Source: Acrasis kona
Lineage: Eukaryota > Heterolobosea > Eutetramitea > Acrasida > Acrasidae
Assembly: GCA_026419775.2 (NCBI GenBank)
Contig: JAOPGA020000945.1
Location: 1 to 60,927, forward strand
Direction: 5' to 3'
DNA length: 60,927 bases
The notes below the pieces were generated by a model that did not search any database, was not told where the DNA came from, and saw only the letters and a list, made by a program, of their open reading frames with translations. This document shows positions 25,626-35,493 of the stretch, piece after piece; position 1 is the first letter of the stretch, and each line of letters starts with the position of its first letter. Made by a program: the position numbers and the translations under genes.

Positions 25626-25765
25626 ACTGAAGAAAATTCATTACATAAATTTAATAAATGTAATAACCAAAATAAATGATGTCCTTTCTAAAAGAATTAG
25701 ACCCTCCGTTTTTGTTCACAGATAATTTCTAATTCACTCATGCATCTAAATGAACAATAAATCCT

Positions 25766-26248
25766 ATGTTGCTCTCCCCCATACCAGCATATTGTGCACT
25801 ACAGAATCTAACATGGATAGATGAGGTTAATTTTTTCAATTTGGGTGAGCTAACGGGTGAGCCAACAGGTGAGCCAACGGGTGAGCTAACAGATGTTGAA
25901 AGTACATATCGCGCTTAGTCAGTAAATCCAACAAATGACAAGCCAATTGAAACTTTAAAAGAGCAAACATTCCGGTGCAAATTATGCGGTAAAGAGCAGT
26001 CATATGTTCAAAAGACAAATTCAAAAGAGTTCTGTAACAAAAACTGCAGTCAACGATCACTTTTGAAAAGAAAAGCTGTACAATTGCCTGATGTGTCATT
26101 AAATGGATCTGTAAATGGATCTGTAAATATATTGGCAGAAATGTCACTCAATAACTTGACATCAAATTTTGCTGATAGTCCCGCTACAACACATTTTTTA
26201 AAAACTAGAACAACAATACGATCACCAAAAAAAGCCAATAACAATTAA
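25766..26248 (+). pseudogene. zinc-finger-like ORF with one in-frame TAG
   Basis: One forward frame runs from ATG 25766 to a TAA at 26246-26248 (161 codons), broken only by TAG at 25916-25918. The first part contains the repeat peptide GELTGEPTGEPTGELT, encoded by four 12-bp units. The second has a possible zinc site: CKLCGKEQ, 15 residues, then CNKNC. A second short repeat (NGSVNGSVN) follows. The family is unknown. It may be a dying transposon accessory gene or a readthrough case; the pure decay model is simpler. Confidence 0.35.
25845..25892 (+). repeat. tandem repeat, 4 x 12 bp
   Basis: Four contiguous units of GTGAGCYAACRG, differing only at the Y and R positions. The 12-bp period keeps the forward frame (Gly-Glu-Leu/Pro-Thr). 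Confidence 0.9.
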
Positions 26249-29092
26249 TTCAACCAAATCTTCATTTCAAGCTTATAAAAGAAAAACAAACATATTTTAT
26301 ACTATTAATAGTATAATTGGTCTATTATTTAAAAGTTGTAAGCACCATAGTGGGCAATAAAATTATTGGGAAAATTTTATTTTTGTTTTTATAAATATTT
26401 GACTCCAGTGCCTCTCTCAAATCTGATAGAAATAATTTCTTTTAATATGCTAAAAAAATGATAGTGTAATTATAACTGAGTTTATATAGTAAGAACTGGT
26501 AGTGACAACTTATTTTTTATACAATATTATAAATATTTATTTAATTTTTCTTTGGTTACAAACTATTAAGGTGCTCTATTTATGACTTAGATTATCTGTT
26601 ATTGTTTGTCCAAAGTTAACACAGATTGTTCAATTTTTCTTGTATACACTCATTCATTGCTTTCCTCTCTATACTTTACCTCCCTCAATAAGTCATCAGT
26701 GAACTCAAGTGCAGTGCTGTTGTAATACAATTATTTCTTTTCTTCTTCTCCTTTTATTTTCCTCAGTCTATTTTTTAATGTAAAATTGGTTGTTGGGATT
26801 TTACAAGTTTTATTAAATTTACACTGTTTGAGTCCATAATGTATGAAATAAATAGAGCAAGCGTATTTCTTGATAGATGTGTTTAACTCTCCCATCACAA
26901 ACTTTCTTATATCTTCTATATTTGCTTTAGTAATTAATAACGTCATCCTTGTGGATCCTTTTAAGTCTTCCTGTAAGCTATGTTTGTTTTTATGGTGGCG
27001 CAGGATATTGTTTTTTTAATTAACTCCTCATTATATTGCAAATGTTATCTGCAACATTATTAAAGTGTTTAAATATAGTGCAACATTCTTTAAATGGCTT
27101 TATTCCGCACTACTAATCTGTAATTTATAAAGTCAACCAACAAGGTTAAAAATGAATATATCTTTCTTTTTTTTTAAAAGTTGCAAATTTCTTCTCAAAA
27201 CAATTTACTAACAGCTTGTAATAGCAGTTTAATTCATTATTATCAGAATGTTTGTTATTTAACTTAATAAAATCAAACACTTGCTCTTTATACTCAAAAG
27301 AACTGTCAAAATAATAATTAATAATACTAAGAAAAGAAAGTTTGTTTTAACTTGTTTAACAGTTAAAGGACAAGGATATTAATGTTGTATTTAAGAGTTT
27401 TTCAACGGACTTTAAAACATTTTTATGTAAAGAAACAAGAAAATAATTCAATAAGTAAATTTAATTTTTTTTTATAAATCACATTCTACAAAAAGCTTTA
27501 TTAGAATAAATTATTTATAAATGACTCTGCACAGCCGAAGGCCCGCTTAGCTTCCTTTAATTCCTTGTTGCATCAAATAATATGGCACTTCCTAAAATCT
27601 AAAAATCCTATCTCATCTTACAATCCCAGGAAAATTATAATTACAGCAATCAGAAACCATTACCTTCCAATCAACCAGCTCATTATTATTTAATTGATGT
27701 TTTTGTTGACTAAAAGACATTTTGGTTGATTGTGAACATTTTGGTTGTCCAAAAACATTTTGGTCATATACAAATCCTTCCGGATATTTATTAGTGCACT
27801 TGTTGTAAGATAGAGCTGTTCTACTAAGATTTATATAGAAACTGATAACCAGAGGACAGTGGGGATAAGTCGTTCCATATTACGGTAATAATATCATTTA
27901 TGGATCCAAGATTATAATGCAAGATATCCTGCCTTGTTATCATATAAAAAGGATGACAAGGTTTTCACACAATCTAACTTTTAATAAAAATACAGTTCAC
28001 TAGAACATTAGTCTTCTGTGTTATACGATATCTGCATAAATTATTACAGCACTAAAATGCAGTTTTTATTTTGAAATATTGTTTATGGTGGTACTATCTA
28101 CCATCTATTTTTTCTTTTGTAATGGTTTTGAGATCCCCCCTGAACAGCCACTGGTTTCTTCTTTGACAATTTAGTAATTTGCCTTTTCCTTGACCTGATC
28201 GCAGTTGTGCTCTGTAGTTCTGTGCTTTGTGGCTATCACCAATCTCATTGTCCACATCTTCATCAAACATGTTATTGTCCATATTATCATCGCTACTATC
28301 TCCTCATACATTGTGAACAATACTTAGGATCTCAACATCCTGCTCTTTTTCTTTCTCTTTACTTTCTCAACATTTTGATAAGGGCTTGGTCAGTCTTCAA
28401 TGCTAAATAGTAAATTTAGAAACATCAATGCGGCTATAAAACCAACATGATGATCTGGAAGAAAATGTGTTTAACCGAAATGTGTTCGTTCAAACGAAAA
28501 TAAATTAGTTGACCGGGAACAAAACGTTCTAACAAAATTGATTTGTTTAATTAAGAACAAAAATTAATGTTGTAATCCAAAAGTCTCAATCTGCGGCTAA
28601 GTGGATGGCTATAATAGGCCATGTAGAAGTCCTTAACATCAATGCTGCTTACTTGTGCAACACGCCCAACAACTCGATTTTCATGTTGTTAGATACCATC
28701 AATATAAAAGGAAAACACATTTTTGTAATGTTAATTGTGATATTTTTGTTAATTACGATTGTTCTTGTATTGGAAGTTATTGTTCCTAATCTCTTTTTCA
28801 AGCATCATTTAATTCCACTAAATGTATTTCTTTGCTTTGCTCTTTGCCTCTTAAAAGTATCTGGCGGTATGTGTTTGGACTACTGACTGTTTTTCTAGGT
28901 ATAAACACCGACATAAAAGTGTTATTACCACAATATGAAGATTGACATATGGGAACCTTTACAAATACAAAGTTGACCAAATCAACTTCCGAAATTTTGA
29001 TGAAGACAATCTTAAAAATGTTCCACCTTTTTGTTGATGGGTAGTCGCCATAAGCAAGAGATGTAAATATTCATATTAAATAACAACATACA
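26249..29092. other. 2.8-kb AT-rich region without a convincing gene
   Basis: Very AT-rich with long A and T runs. The only frames are 60-93 codons with biased composition (for example 26731-26946 minus and 28605-28886 plus, the latter with one hydrophobic stretch). I do not call them genes. A three-fold repeat of CATTTTGGT lies at 27719-27765. It looks like decayed mobile-element sequence continuing the island that begins at 23.1 kb. Confidence 0.55.
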
Positions 29093-29476
29093 ATGGGAGG
29101 AAAAGGAAGTGGAAAAAAGTTCAAGTCTACCAGAACAGTCAAGCCAACAACTGCCGGTGACAGGTTAACAATATTCAAGGACTTGGTTATCTATATCGAT
29201 GTAGATGAGGATAGCGTCTACGAAGAGCTGCAGGGTACAATTAAAGAAAATGGAGGAAGCATCACAAGGTCGCTCGCAAGACAGCCAAATTGTATTGTTT
29301 TTGAGACCGGGGATGCTGCTACTTACACCTACGTGGAAGACAAAACTGATGTACAATTATGGACTCCGGATTGGGTGAGAGATTGCATTTCAGTTGGCGA
29401 GCTTAAAGCAGGCAATGAATACATTCCAACTTTTCGAAAGGAAGTAGACGGGCCACAAAAGAAGGACTCAGACTGA
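29093..29476 (+). CDS. small BRCT-domain protein
   Basis: A single exon of 127 aa. After a Gly/Lys-rich start there is one BRCT domain at about 22-108: LVIYIDVDEDS (beta 1), a GGSITRSL turn, and the conserved Trp in LWTPDWVRDCI. A charged tail (GPQKKDSD) ends it. BRCT modules bind phosphopeptides or DNA ends in repair proteins. As a stand-alone domain it is likely an adaptor. It follows the AT-rich island directly. Confidence 0.75.
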   Translation: MGGKGSGKKFKSTRTVKPTTAGDRLTIFKDLVIYIDVDEDSVYEELQGTIKENGGSITRSLARQPNCIVFETGDAATYTYVEDKTDVQLWTPDWVRDCISVGELKAGNEYIPTFRKEVDGPQKKDSD

Positions 29477-29477
29477 G

Positions 29478-29658
29478 ATGGAAAATGATTTTGCCGAACA
29501 ACAACAGAGGAGGGATGTTCAACGCTATTACAAAGTCCATACCGAAGATTGCTTTGGGCTGTATTTTTTTCATGAATGAGCGGTTTGGACTCGATGAATT
29601 CAATTGGAGCCCTAGGAATAGAAGACTCTGCGAGAGTGGGACAGAGGTCGAATCATAA
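29478..29658 (+). pseudogene. short frameshifted ORF
   Basis: ATG 29478 opens a frame with a DFAEQQQRRDVQRYYKVH segment. It stops at 29571-29576, just after a T7 run (29564-29570); a second frame continues through ERFGLDEFNWSPRNRRL to TAA 29656-29658. Together they read like one 60-residue piece. The function is unknown, and a homopolymer error or decay could explain the break. Confidence 0.3.
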
Positions 29659-30165
29659 TTTGTTTCAAAAATGAGCATATATGCCATGTCTCACAGGATA
29701 TTCAAAAAATAGGAGCTTTAAAAAGTTGTTCTGCTTTATTGTTTTTCTCGCCCATGAGTTTTGCTGCTCATATTCCATCAACTTACAACTTTCCCAAACG
29801 AGTGTGATGGGGGTTGGCACCCGCCAGTCAATTTCTTGACAAGTCAATAAATCAATTTTAATTTTTGGTCCTCTGTAGTTGTGGGCATTTTATACATAAA
29901 AACACCATTCACCCGAAATACACAGTGACGATTCAATCGATATCCTACTTTTATAGGGGAATCTATTTCTTTTATGTTCATATTAGCGCCCGTGTTCGAA
30001 GGACATCGGACAATACTTACGTTTCAGAAAAAATCTCCAAATTTGTTAAATTTCAGCATGAAATCATTTTGTTCTCGCCAGAATTTTGAGCTCCTGTGTG
30101 GGTAAAATAGACCTTTATTAAGATTATAACATTTGTGCCCCTAACAGATCCAAAAAAACGAGAAC
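29659..30165. other. intergenic, nothing supported
   Basis: About 500 bases between the frameshifted ORF and the RWP-RK gene. AT-rich with short frames only. No RNA gene or repeat was seen. Confidence 0.45.
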
Positions 30166-30588
30166 ATGACACCACCACAAGAGCAATACAGAGCCAACAA
30201 ATTCCACGAGATGACCAGAGTAGAATCCATTTGGTTCAAGAGGAGCTTGTATCCACGAGACAGAACCATGAAGAAGGACAAGACACCTAAAAAGAACAAG
30301 ATTGTGATTCCAGTATCCGCAATCATTAGCTTGATGACGCTACCACAATCAGAGGCTGCAAAAAGACTAAACGTTTCCATCTCTACACTAAAAAGGAGGT
30401 ACTACGAGTTATCATGGGGCAGATGGCCAACACCTTCTCCTGACGATGAAGAATGCATCAAGTCCATCCGAACCGGAGTAAAATCAAGCTCAATCAAATA
30501 CATAACGAACAAAACAAACTCGTGCGATAACACAACACTTGACCCGATAACGATCGTAATACTGCAATGTGCATTCAGTCAAAAATAG
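30166..30588 (+). CDS. RWP-RK-like DNA-binding protein (short)
   Basis: A single exon of 140 aa. Residues ~47-88 match an RWP-RK domain: IPVSAIISLMTLPQSEAAKR, then VSISTLKRRYYELSWGRWP. This gives the helix-turn-helix with the closing RWP, but the final Arg-Lys pair is replaced by Thr-Pro. A basic Lys-rich segment precedes it. RWP-RK factors control nitrogen response and sexual development in plants and algae and also occur in amoebae. No other domain is present. Confidence 0.7.
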   Translation: MTPPQEQYRANKFHEMTRVESIWFKRSLYPRDRTMKKDKTPKKNKIVIPVSAIISLMTLPQSEAAKRLNVSISTLKRRYYELSWGRWPTPSPDDEECIKSIRTGVKSSSIKYITNKTNSCDNTTLDPITIVILQCAFSQK

Positions 30589-31297
30589 AGATGGACGGGG
30601 TGGGGAATTTGTCGTAAACCCAACAAAATGTAAAAATGTGATAATATCTGTAATAAATCTTAAAAACTAATTCTAATTAACTTTATGCAATCCTTTCAGT
30701 CAACGACCAGACTCAGCAGACTTTAATTATCCCGCCAACCAACCATTTCACGTCAACCTTGAGATATTTCTTTTAGTGGTTAGCGGGTAACCTTGCTTCT
30801 TAAATGTCATCTAATGGACCAGTAATCCATTTATAGCTAAATTCAGCTCAGAAGAAGAGATTCGAGGGCCCAGTGTGGGCCCAGAGAGAGCCTAACAATC
30901 GTGCCACAATATCATATCAAATTACTTGGAATATTATTTCCAGTAAACTAACAGCAGTAAGGTATGACTTTGCAATTTTATTATCATTGGGAAGGGATTT
31001 ATAAATTTCTTACTTAGCGAGGAAAGTTAACATGGTAATGTCTACACGATCGAGAAAACTGATCCAAAACTAGAGTCTTAAATGTCAATTATGTTATTAT
31101 TTATGAGTTCTTGATTGACGCATGGTCCCTTCGTATCTCGTAATGACCTAATTTAGAACCTTTGTATATTTTTCCTTGTAAACCCCAGTGATTTTCAATT
31201 GGCAGACATAATTGCAATGGACGCATAAATTGAGCAGCAATCCCTGCTATGAAGCTCCATTGTGTAAAAACCTACACACCACACAACACATAACACC
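30589..31297. other. intergenic, small GC-rich hairpin
   Basis: About 700 bases. GGGCCCAGTGTGGGCCC near 30868-30884 can fold on itself (GGGCCC also pairs with itself). No gene, tRNA or repeat family could be assigned. Confidence 0.45.
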
Positions 31298-32278
31298 ATG
31301 AAGCGAACCTATTATGATATTGAAGAGGAGTCAATCGACTCTCTCAACTCCAGCATGGATTGCATAGTTACCCAAGTTTCTAAGCGCCTGAGAATAGACA
31401 ATGACAGAAGTTTTACATCAGACTCTACAGACTCCCCTAATGTTACCTGTTATAACGAGAGCCACTCTTCCAAAACATGCGATTGCCTGATGATTAATTT
31501 CGCCACGGGGAAGCCTCAGGAATCAAAGCCCTGGCTTTCCCAATGTTGTGATCCATTATATGAGTATCACGTTTTCTTGAGAAACAAAGAAGAGCAGGAC
31601 TATCACAGAAAAATGGGCAGTATCCTGCCACGCCTCACTAATCAATACATTACTAGACACCGTGCTACTTGCTCCGAATGGTTGCTTCAATTGGCGGAGA
31701 ACATGAACGCCTGCAGTGGTACTGTCCACATGAGCTGCCAACTCATGGACCGCTTCCTCTCAAAGTGCCCCCAATTTCCAAGGTTACAGTATCAACTTTT
31801 AGCCGCCACATGCTTTTGGGTATCTTGCAAAAGAGAAGAGTCAGACCACGTCTCGGCTCAACTAAATATCAGTAACTTGATAACCTACTGCTATGATCAA
31901 TTCGAAAAAGAACACTTTATCTACATGGAAGAACTTTTATTAAACACCTTGGAATGGAAGCTTAGCGAAGTTAGTCCTGTTCAATTCCTCCACCTCTACT
32001 CTTCTTCCATCTGCGAGGCCGATCGTGAACGTGTCGTGGCGTGTGCCCAGCTCATGGTCGACTATCAACTCCAAAATATGACCGCGTTAGGAGATTTTCT
32101 TCCTTCTTTAATAGCCGCCAGCGCCCTACATACGGCCTTGGTTTGTTTAGGTCTTCCTCAGTTGAGCGAAGAGTTGTTCTTCAACACCACTTGGTACAAG
32201 CTACCACAAATGGCTCAGTGCAGTAGAATACTTTATGATTATTACCACGAGTCGACTAGAGACGAAGGACAACACTAA
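31298..32278 (+). CDS. cyclin
   Basis: A single exon of 326 aa. A disordered N-terminus of ~100 residues precedes a cyclin-box N domain. That domain begins with an RATCSEWLLQL helix, equivalent to the MRxxL/EWL region, and includes LMDRFLSKC and the Lys/Glu pair used for CDK contact. A second helical half (FLPSLIAASALHTALVCLG) matches the cyclin C-terminal domain. The subtype is unclear: order and length suggest an A/B/D-like cell-cycle cyclin. No destruction box is obvious in the N-terminus. Confidence 0.85.
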   Translation: MKRTYYDIEEESIDSLNSSMDCIVTQVSKRLRIDNDRSFTSDSTDSPNVTCYNESHSSKTCDCLMINFATGKPQESKPWLSQCCDPLYEYHVFLRNKEEQDYHRKMGSILPRLTNQYITRHRATCSEWLLQLAENMNACSGTVHMSCQLMDRFLSKCPQFPRLQYQLLAATCFWVSCKREESDHVSAQLNISNLITYCYDQFEKEHFIYMEELLLNTLEWKLSEVSPVQFLHLYSSSICEADRERVVACAQLMVDYQLQNMTALGDFLPSLIAASALHTALVCLGLPQLSEELFFNTTWYKLPQMAQCSRILYDYYHESTRDEGQH

Positions 32279-32503
32279 ATTATATTTATTTGCTTTTTTT
32301 TCACTGCTTTGGACGTTTTGATGATCGCACCAATAAATATTGTTACTTGTAAATTTCTTGATCTTGACAACTTTGATATTTGAATTTGGCTGGAAATGTA
32401 TGCGTTATTTCCGCCAAAATAGTCTAGATTTCCGCGCGGGGTATTTGAGATAATGATCAAAATGTAAAGTATCAAATTTTTTGTAAGGTAGTCAATCAAA
32501 ATT

Positions 32504-33298
32504 ATGGATGTATTTATTTTGACACGGCACGTCATTTTCGGTCAACTCCTGACAATTAGAAAAATGTTCAGGAATGTCAAACAAGCGCCAGTTGCCTTTG
32601 TAGTATCCGTGGTTAGAAACATTATCCGAAGGCAACATAAATCAGTTTACACTATCCAGCAGCATAATCCTCTGTCTTTCGACGCCCACAATCCTCGAAA
32701 TACCACCATGATGCACATACAAGAGGGTGACAAATACTTTAACTCACAAATCAAGGAGAGAATATACAACCTAGAAGGTATGCAGAAGTTCATCAACACA
32801 CTTACCACGCCGAGATATCTAAAAGGTTTGTTCGAAAAACTTTTAATTGAACAAAGAAGCAGAAAATCATTGGAAGATGTGGAGAGCACGTATAAGACAC
32901 TTATAACTTGTTTAATCGAAAAGGATAGTGTAATGTGGCATATTGAAGAAGAGTATTTGGGAGGTTTGATAGATTTTATGGACTGGTTGACGTACAGATC
33001 GGGTCGGCAGATTCTTGCAGATTTCTACAAAGTGAAGGAGGCGGAAGTCAAGTACATTGAATCATCAAGAAAGGAAGATAGTTATATAGGAGAAAAGATG
33101 ACGCAAATATTTTCTGCAAACTTGGTGATTGAAAGTGGTGGTAAGGCGGTTGGAGTTACCACAATCTACTTTATTTGCAATTTCTTTTACAGATTACAAT
33201 CTCATAGAATGTTGATGATTGATGTTGCTTCTAAAGCTTTACTGGTTGATGTAGATGTTCAGAACTTGAGTCCACGAATTAACCTATTCAAGTTTTAA
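32504..33298 (+). CDS. hypothetical protein, possible mitochondrial presequence
   Basis: A single exon of 264 aa. An internal ATG at 32564 would give MFRNVKQAPVAFVVSVVRNI, a basic amphipathic start typical of mitochondrial import. The rest is helical and charged, with Trp/Tyr-rich YLGGLIDFMDWLTYRSGRQI around residue 150 and no motif I can assign. A TTGTAA element lies ~20 nt upstream of the first ATG. Confidence 0.6.
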   Translation: MDVFILTRHVIFGQLLTIRKMFRNVKQAPVAFVVSVVRNIIRRQHKSVYTIQQHNPLSFDAHNPRNTTMMHIQEGDKYFNSQIKERIYNLEGMQKFINTLTTPRYLKGLFEKLLIEQRSRKSLEDVESTYKTLITCLIEKDSVMWHIEEEYLGGLIDFMDWLTYRSGRQILADFYKVKEAEVKYIESSRKEDSYIGEKMTQIFSANLVIESGGKAVGVTTIYFICNFFYRLQSHRMLMIDVASKALLVDVDVQNLSPRINLFKF

Positions 33299-33458
33299 GA
33301 AGACCAGCCCAGGTGGTAATGTTTCAATCTACATGTAATAAATTTTGGAAGTCGCGTTTAAATTTCTTTCCGTAGCATAGAAGGTTGGTTTGTAGGCCAA
33401 AATGTAACGATTGAAATAAACAGCGTTTTAAACAATGTAAATGTCTTTTATCATTTAT

Positions 33459-33877
33459 TTAGGCGTAAAAGCAGAAGTTATCGAAGGTATAGGTATGAAG
33501 ACTGACATAAATCCTCTCCTTCTTCAATCCACTAATTCGCTCGACAAGTTTCTCTGCAATTAAATCTCCAATCTTCTTCTCAATTTTATCTTGGATAGAG
33601 TGAACTTGCTACGATTTGTTAGTGGTTGAAGAGTGGAAGCTTACGGCAAAGGCAGTTAGGTCTTGTTGATCGGCTCCACCAAAGCTACTCACAACGTTGT
33701 CCTGTATTTGTACCATGGCGTACTGAACAGGTTTTCCGAGTCCGTCAACAATCTGTAAATAATTAATATATAGTGTGATGTATATAAAAAACCAACAATA
33801 TCGTTCAGATCCTTTAGAAGACTATTCTTAGTGCTTAATTCTAGGCTTGCGTTGGTTGTGACCACTATGTTTGGCAT
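33459..33877 (-). CDS. macrophage migration inhibitory factor (MIF) family protein
   Basis: Three exons on the reverse strand, 33797..33877, 33645..33752 and 33459..33608, with introns of 44 and 36 nt, both phase 0. The product is 112 aa. It starts MPNIVVTTNAS, so processing exposes the catalytic Pro1 used for tautomerase activity. The middle block LGKPVQYAMVQIQ with SSFGG matches the family core, and a KERIYV strand follows. The final NGxTF-type end is not typical. It is likely cytosolic or secreted without a signal peptide. The stop overlaps AATAAA. Confidence 0.88.
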
Positions 33878-34025
33878 TTTTGTATTTTTGTAATGACAAG
33901 TCTATTGAAAACTTTGATCTACCATTGCTTAATAAAGAAGAGCTATGCTTAGAGGCTCGTGAATGCAAATGTTATATACCGTTAAAAAATCAAAGTGATC
34001 AATAATATTTGTTTGTACTTATTTT

Positions 34026-34082
34026 GAGGGCATCCTCGAAGGGTCTCTTATGCATGGAAGAAATTGCAATGTGCAAAAATGG
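34026..34082 (+). repeat. dispersed repeat, copy 2
   Basis: Partner of 25564-25625 in the same orientation, about 80% alike by eye with small indels. It lies in the 339-base gap upstream of the AhpD-like gene; the rest of that gap shows nothing further. Confidence 0.65.
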
Positions 34083-34216
34083 TGTGAGTCTTATTCAATT
34101 TTTTTAGCTTCAGCCTATTGCACCGGTCAATAGACAATAGTCTCAATATAGTTTATTTGGATGGTCTCCGGTCGGAAATCCATATTATTTTTATCTCGGC
34201 AAAAAACAAGAAGAAG

Positions 34217-34834
34217 ATGAAACAATTCAAACAGTTCCTTTTGATAGCATTGGTGACGGTAGCAATATGTTATGAAGATAGAATGCCTGAAATCCCACTT
34301 TCCAAACAAACAGAGGAGCAAGTCAATGCGACAATGATTTTCAAGGATAGAAGAGGACAATCACCATTTGGACCCTATGTGCCTTTATTAAGAAGCCCCC
34401 AAGTAATGTTGTCGACACTTACTATGGGTGAGCTGCTGAGATTTAAATCATCTCTTCCACCCCATGTTAGTGAATTTATAATTATAGTTACTGCTAGAAG
34501 ATACACACAACAGATAGAATGGGATATACACGCTCCAATTGCGATAGAAAAAGGAGTTCCAGAGGTGGTTGTCAAACATGTAAGATTAGGCGTTCGTCCT
34601 CCAAATATGAGCGAAGACCATGTTCTTGTATGGGACTTCTTGTATGAACTTTTCGAACACAAGTCTGTAAGTGATATTACTTACGGCAAAATGTTAGATA
34701 GGTTCGAAGAGAGGGGCGTTATAGACGCTACCTGTATAGCCGGCTTCTATAGCTATCTCGCTATGGTTATGAACACTGCTAGAACAGCAATACCTGATGG
34801 CAGGCCTAATCCACTTGTGCCATTCCCACAGTAG
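34217..34834 (+). CDS. secreted carboxymuconolactone decarboxylase/AhpD-like protein
   Basis: The ATG at 34217 gives 205 aa with a signal peptide (MKQFKQFLLIALVTVAICYE). An in-frame upstream frame from 34118 lacks a signal, so 34217 is preferred. The mature part reads FGPYVPLLRSPQVML, then LPPHVSEFIIIVTARRYTQQ and EWDIHAPIAIEKG. This is the order of the carboxymuconolactone decarboxylase family. The paired redox Cys of AhpD is not present at the expected helix (HAPIA region). It is probably a secreted or vacuolar relative without peroxidase function; the reaction is unknown. Confidence 0.75.
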   Translation: MKQFKQFLLIALVTVAICYEDRMPEIPLSKQTEEQVNATMIFKDRRGQSPFGPYVPLLRSPQVMLSTLTMGELLRFKSSLPPHVSEFIIIVTARRYTQQIEWDIHAPIAIEKGVPEVVVKHVRLGVRPPNMSEDHVLVWDFLYELFEHKSVSDITYGKMLDRFEERGVIDATCIAGFYSYLAMVMNTARTAIPDGRPNPLVPFPQ

Positions 34835-35003
34835 CAAATCGGTTTTTTTTGCTGAATGAATAGCTGGAGTCGTTATGCACGCCACTATATGTCTCTTTTG
34901 AATTTTTCTATGTAAACTCAATAACAGAACAAAAAATACGCTGTTGTTATTCAATTATATTTATTGTGCGATTTTCTCTGAATGTTCGTTCTTGTCGAAA
35001 CGT

Positions 35004-35297
35004 TTATTCGTGTAGTAATGGCAACTTAGCAAGGAAGTCGAAGGCTGCGAATTCGTCACTCTTGACTGTTTGTCCTGCTTGTAGCTTTCCGGCAACCAAG
35101 TATCCATCATAGGCGAACAAAATACTTAGAATGAATCCAATGCCAATCCAGCTGGTGAGGATAACCCAGACAATAGCTCCAATGGCCTTTTGCTTTTGGC
35201 CGATGAGGAAATATCCAACGCCACCGAATAGGAAGAAGTTTAGTAGGAGGATGAGGATTGGGTTAGGGACCTCTGCGTTGCTGATATCAGTAGCCAT
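35004..35297 (-). CDS. small TM2-like membrane protein
   Basis: 97 aa, single exon. Two hydrophobic spans (ILILLLNFFLFGGVGYFLIG and AIGAIVWVILTSWIGIGFIL) are joined by a short GQKQK loop, as in TM2-type proteins. A soluble tail ends in LLHE. The function is unknown. Confidence 0.7.
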   Translation of the reverse strand: MATDISNAEVPNPILILLLNFFLFGGVGYFLIGQKQKAIGAIVWVILTSWIGIGFILSILFAYDGYLVAGKLQAGQTVKSDEFAAFDFLAKLPLLHE

Positions 35298-35493
35298 TGT
35301 CTTGTGTGGTTGTTTTCGAAAATCGGTAAATTTCTGGTGAGCAGAGAGATTTCAATTTATGGTGGAATAGGAGCTTCGCTATTGGCTAGATTTTGGCGGT
35401 ATAGAGAACAAACCGCGAACTTTTCCAAAACCGGCCAGTGCGTGGTTGGATTTGAACGAACAAGCTATTGTAATTAAATGACGTTTATTTTCC

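Noticed and set aside
25845-25892. Tandem repeat as a CRISPR-like array
   Set aside because: Units are contiguous, with no spacers.
28605-28886. 93-codon frame with a hydrophobic stretch
   Set aside because: Isolated in AT-rich sequence where such hydrophobic frames arise by chance.
30868-30884. GGGCCC pair as a possible RNA gene or terminator
   Set aside because: No cloverleaf, no T-run and no conserved flanks; kept only as a note in the intergenic entry.
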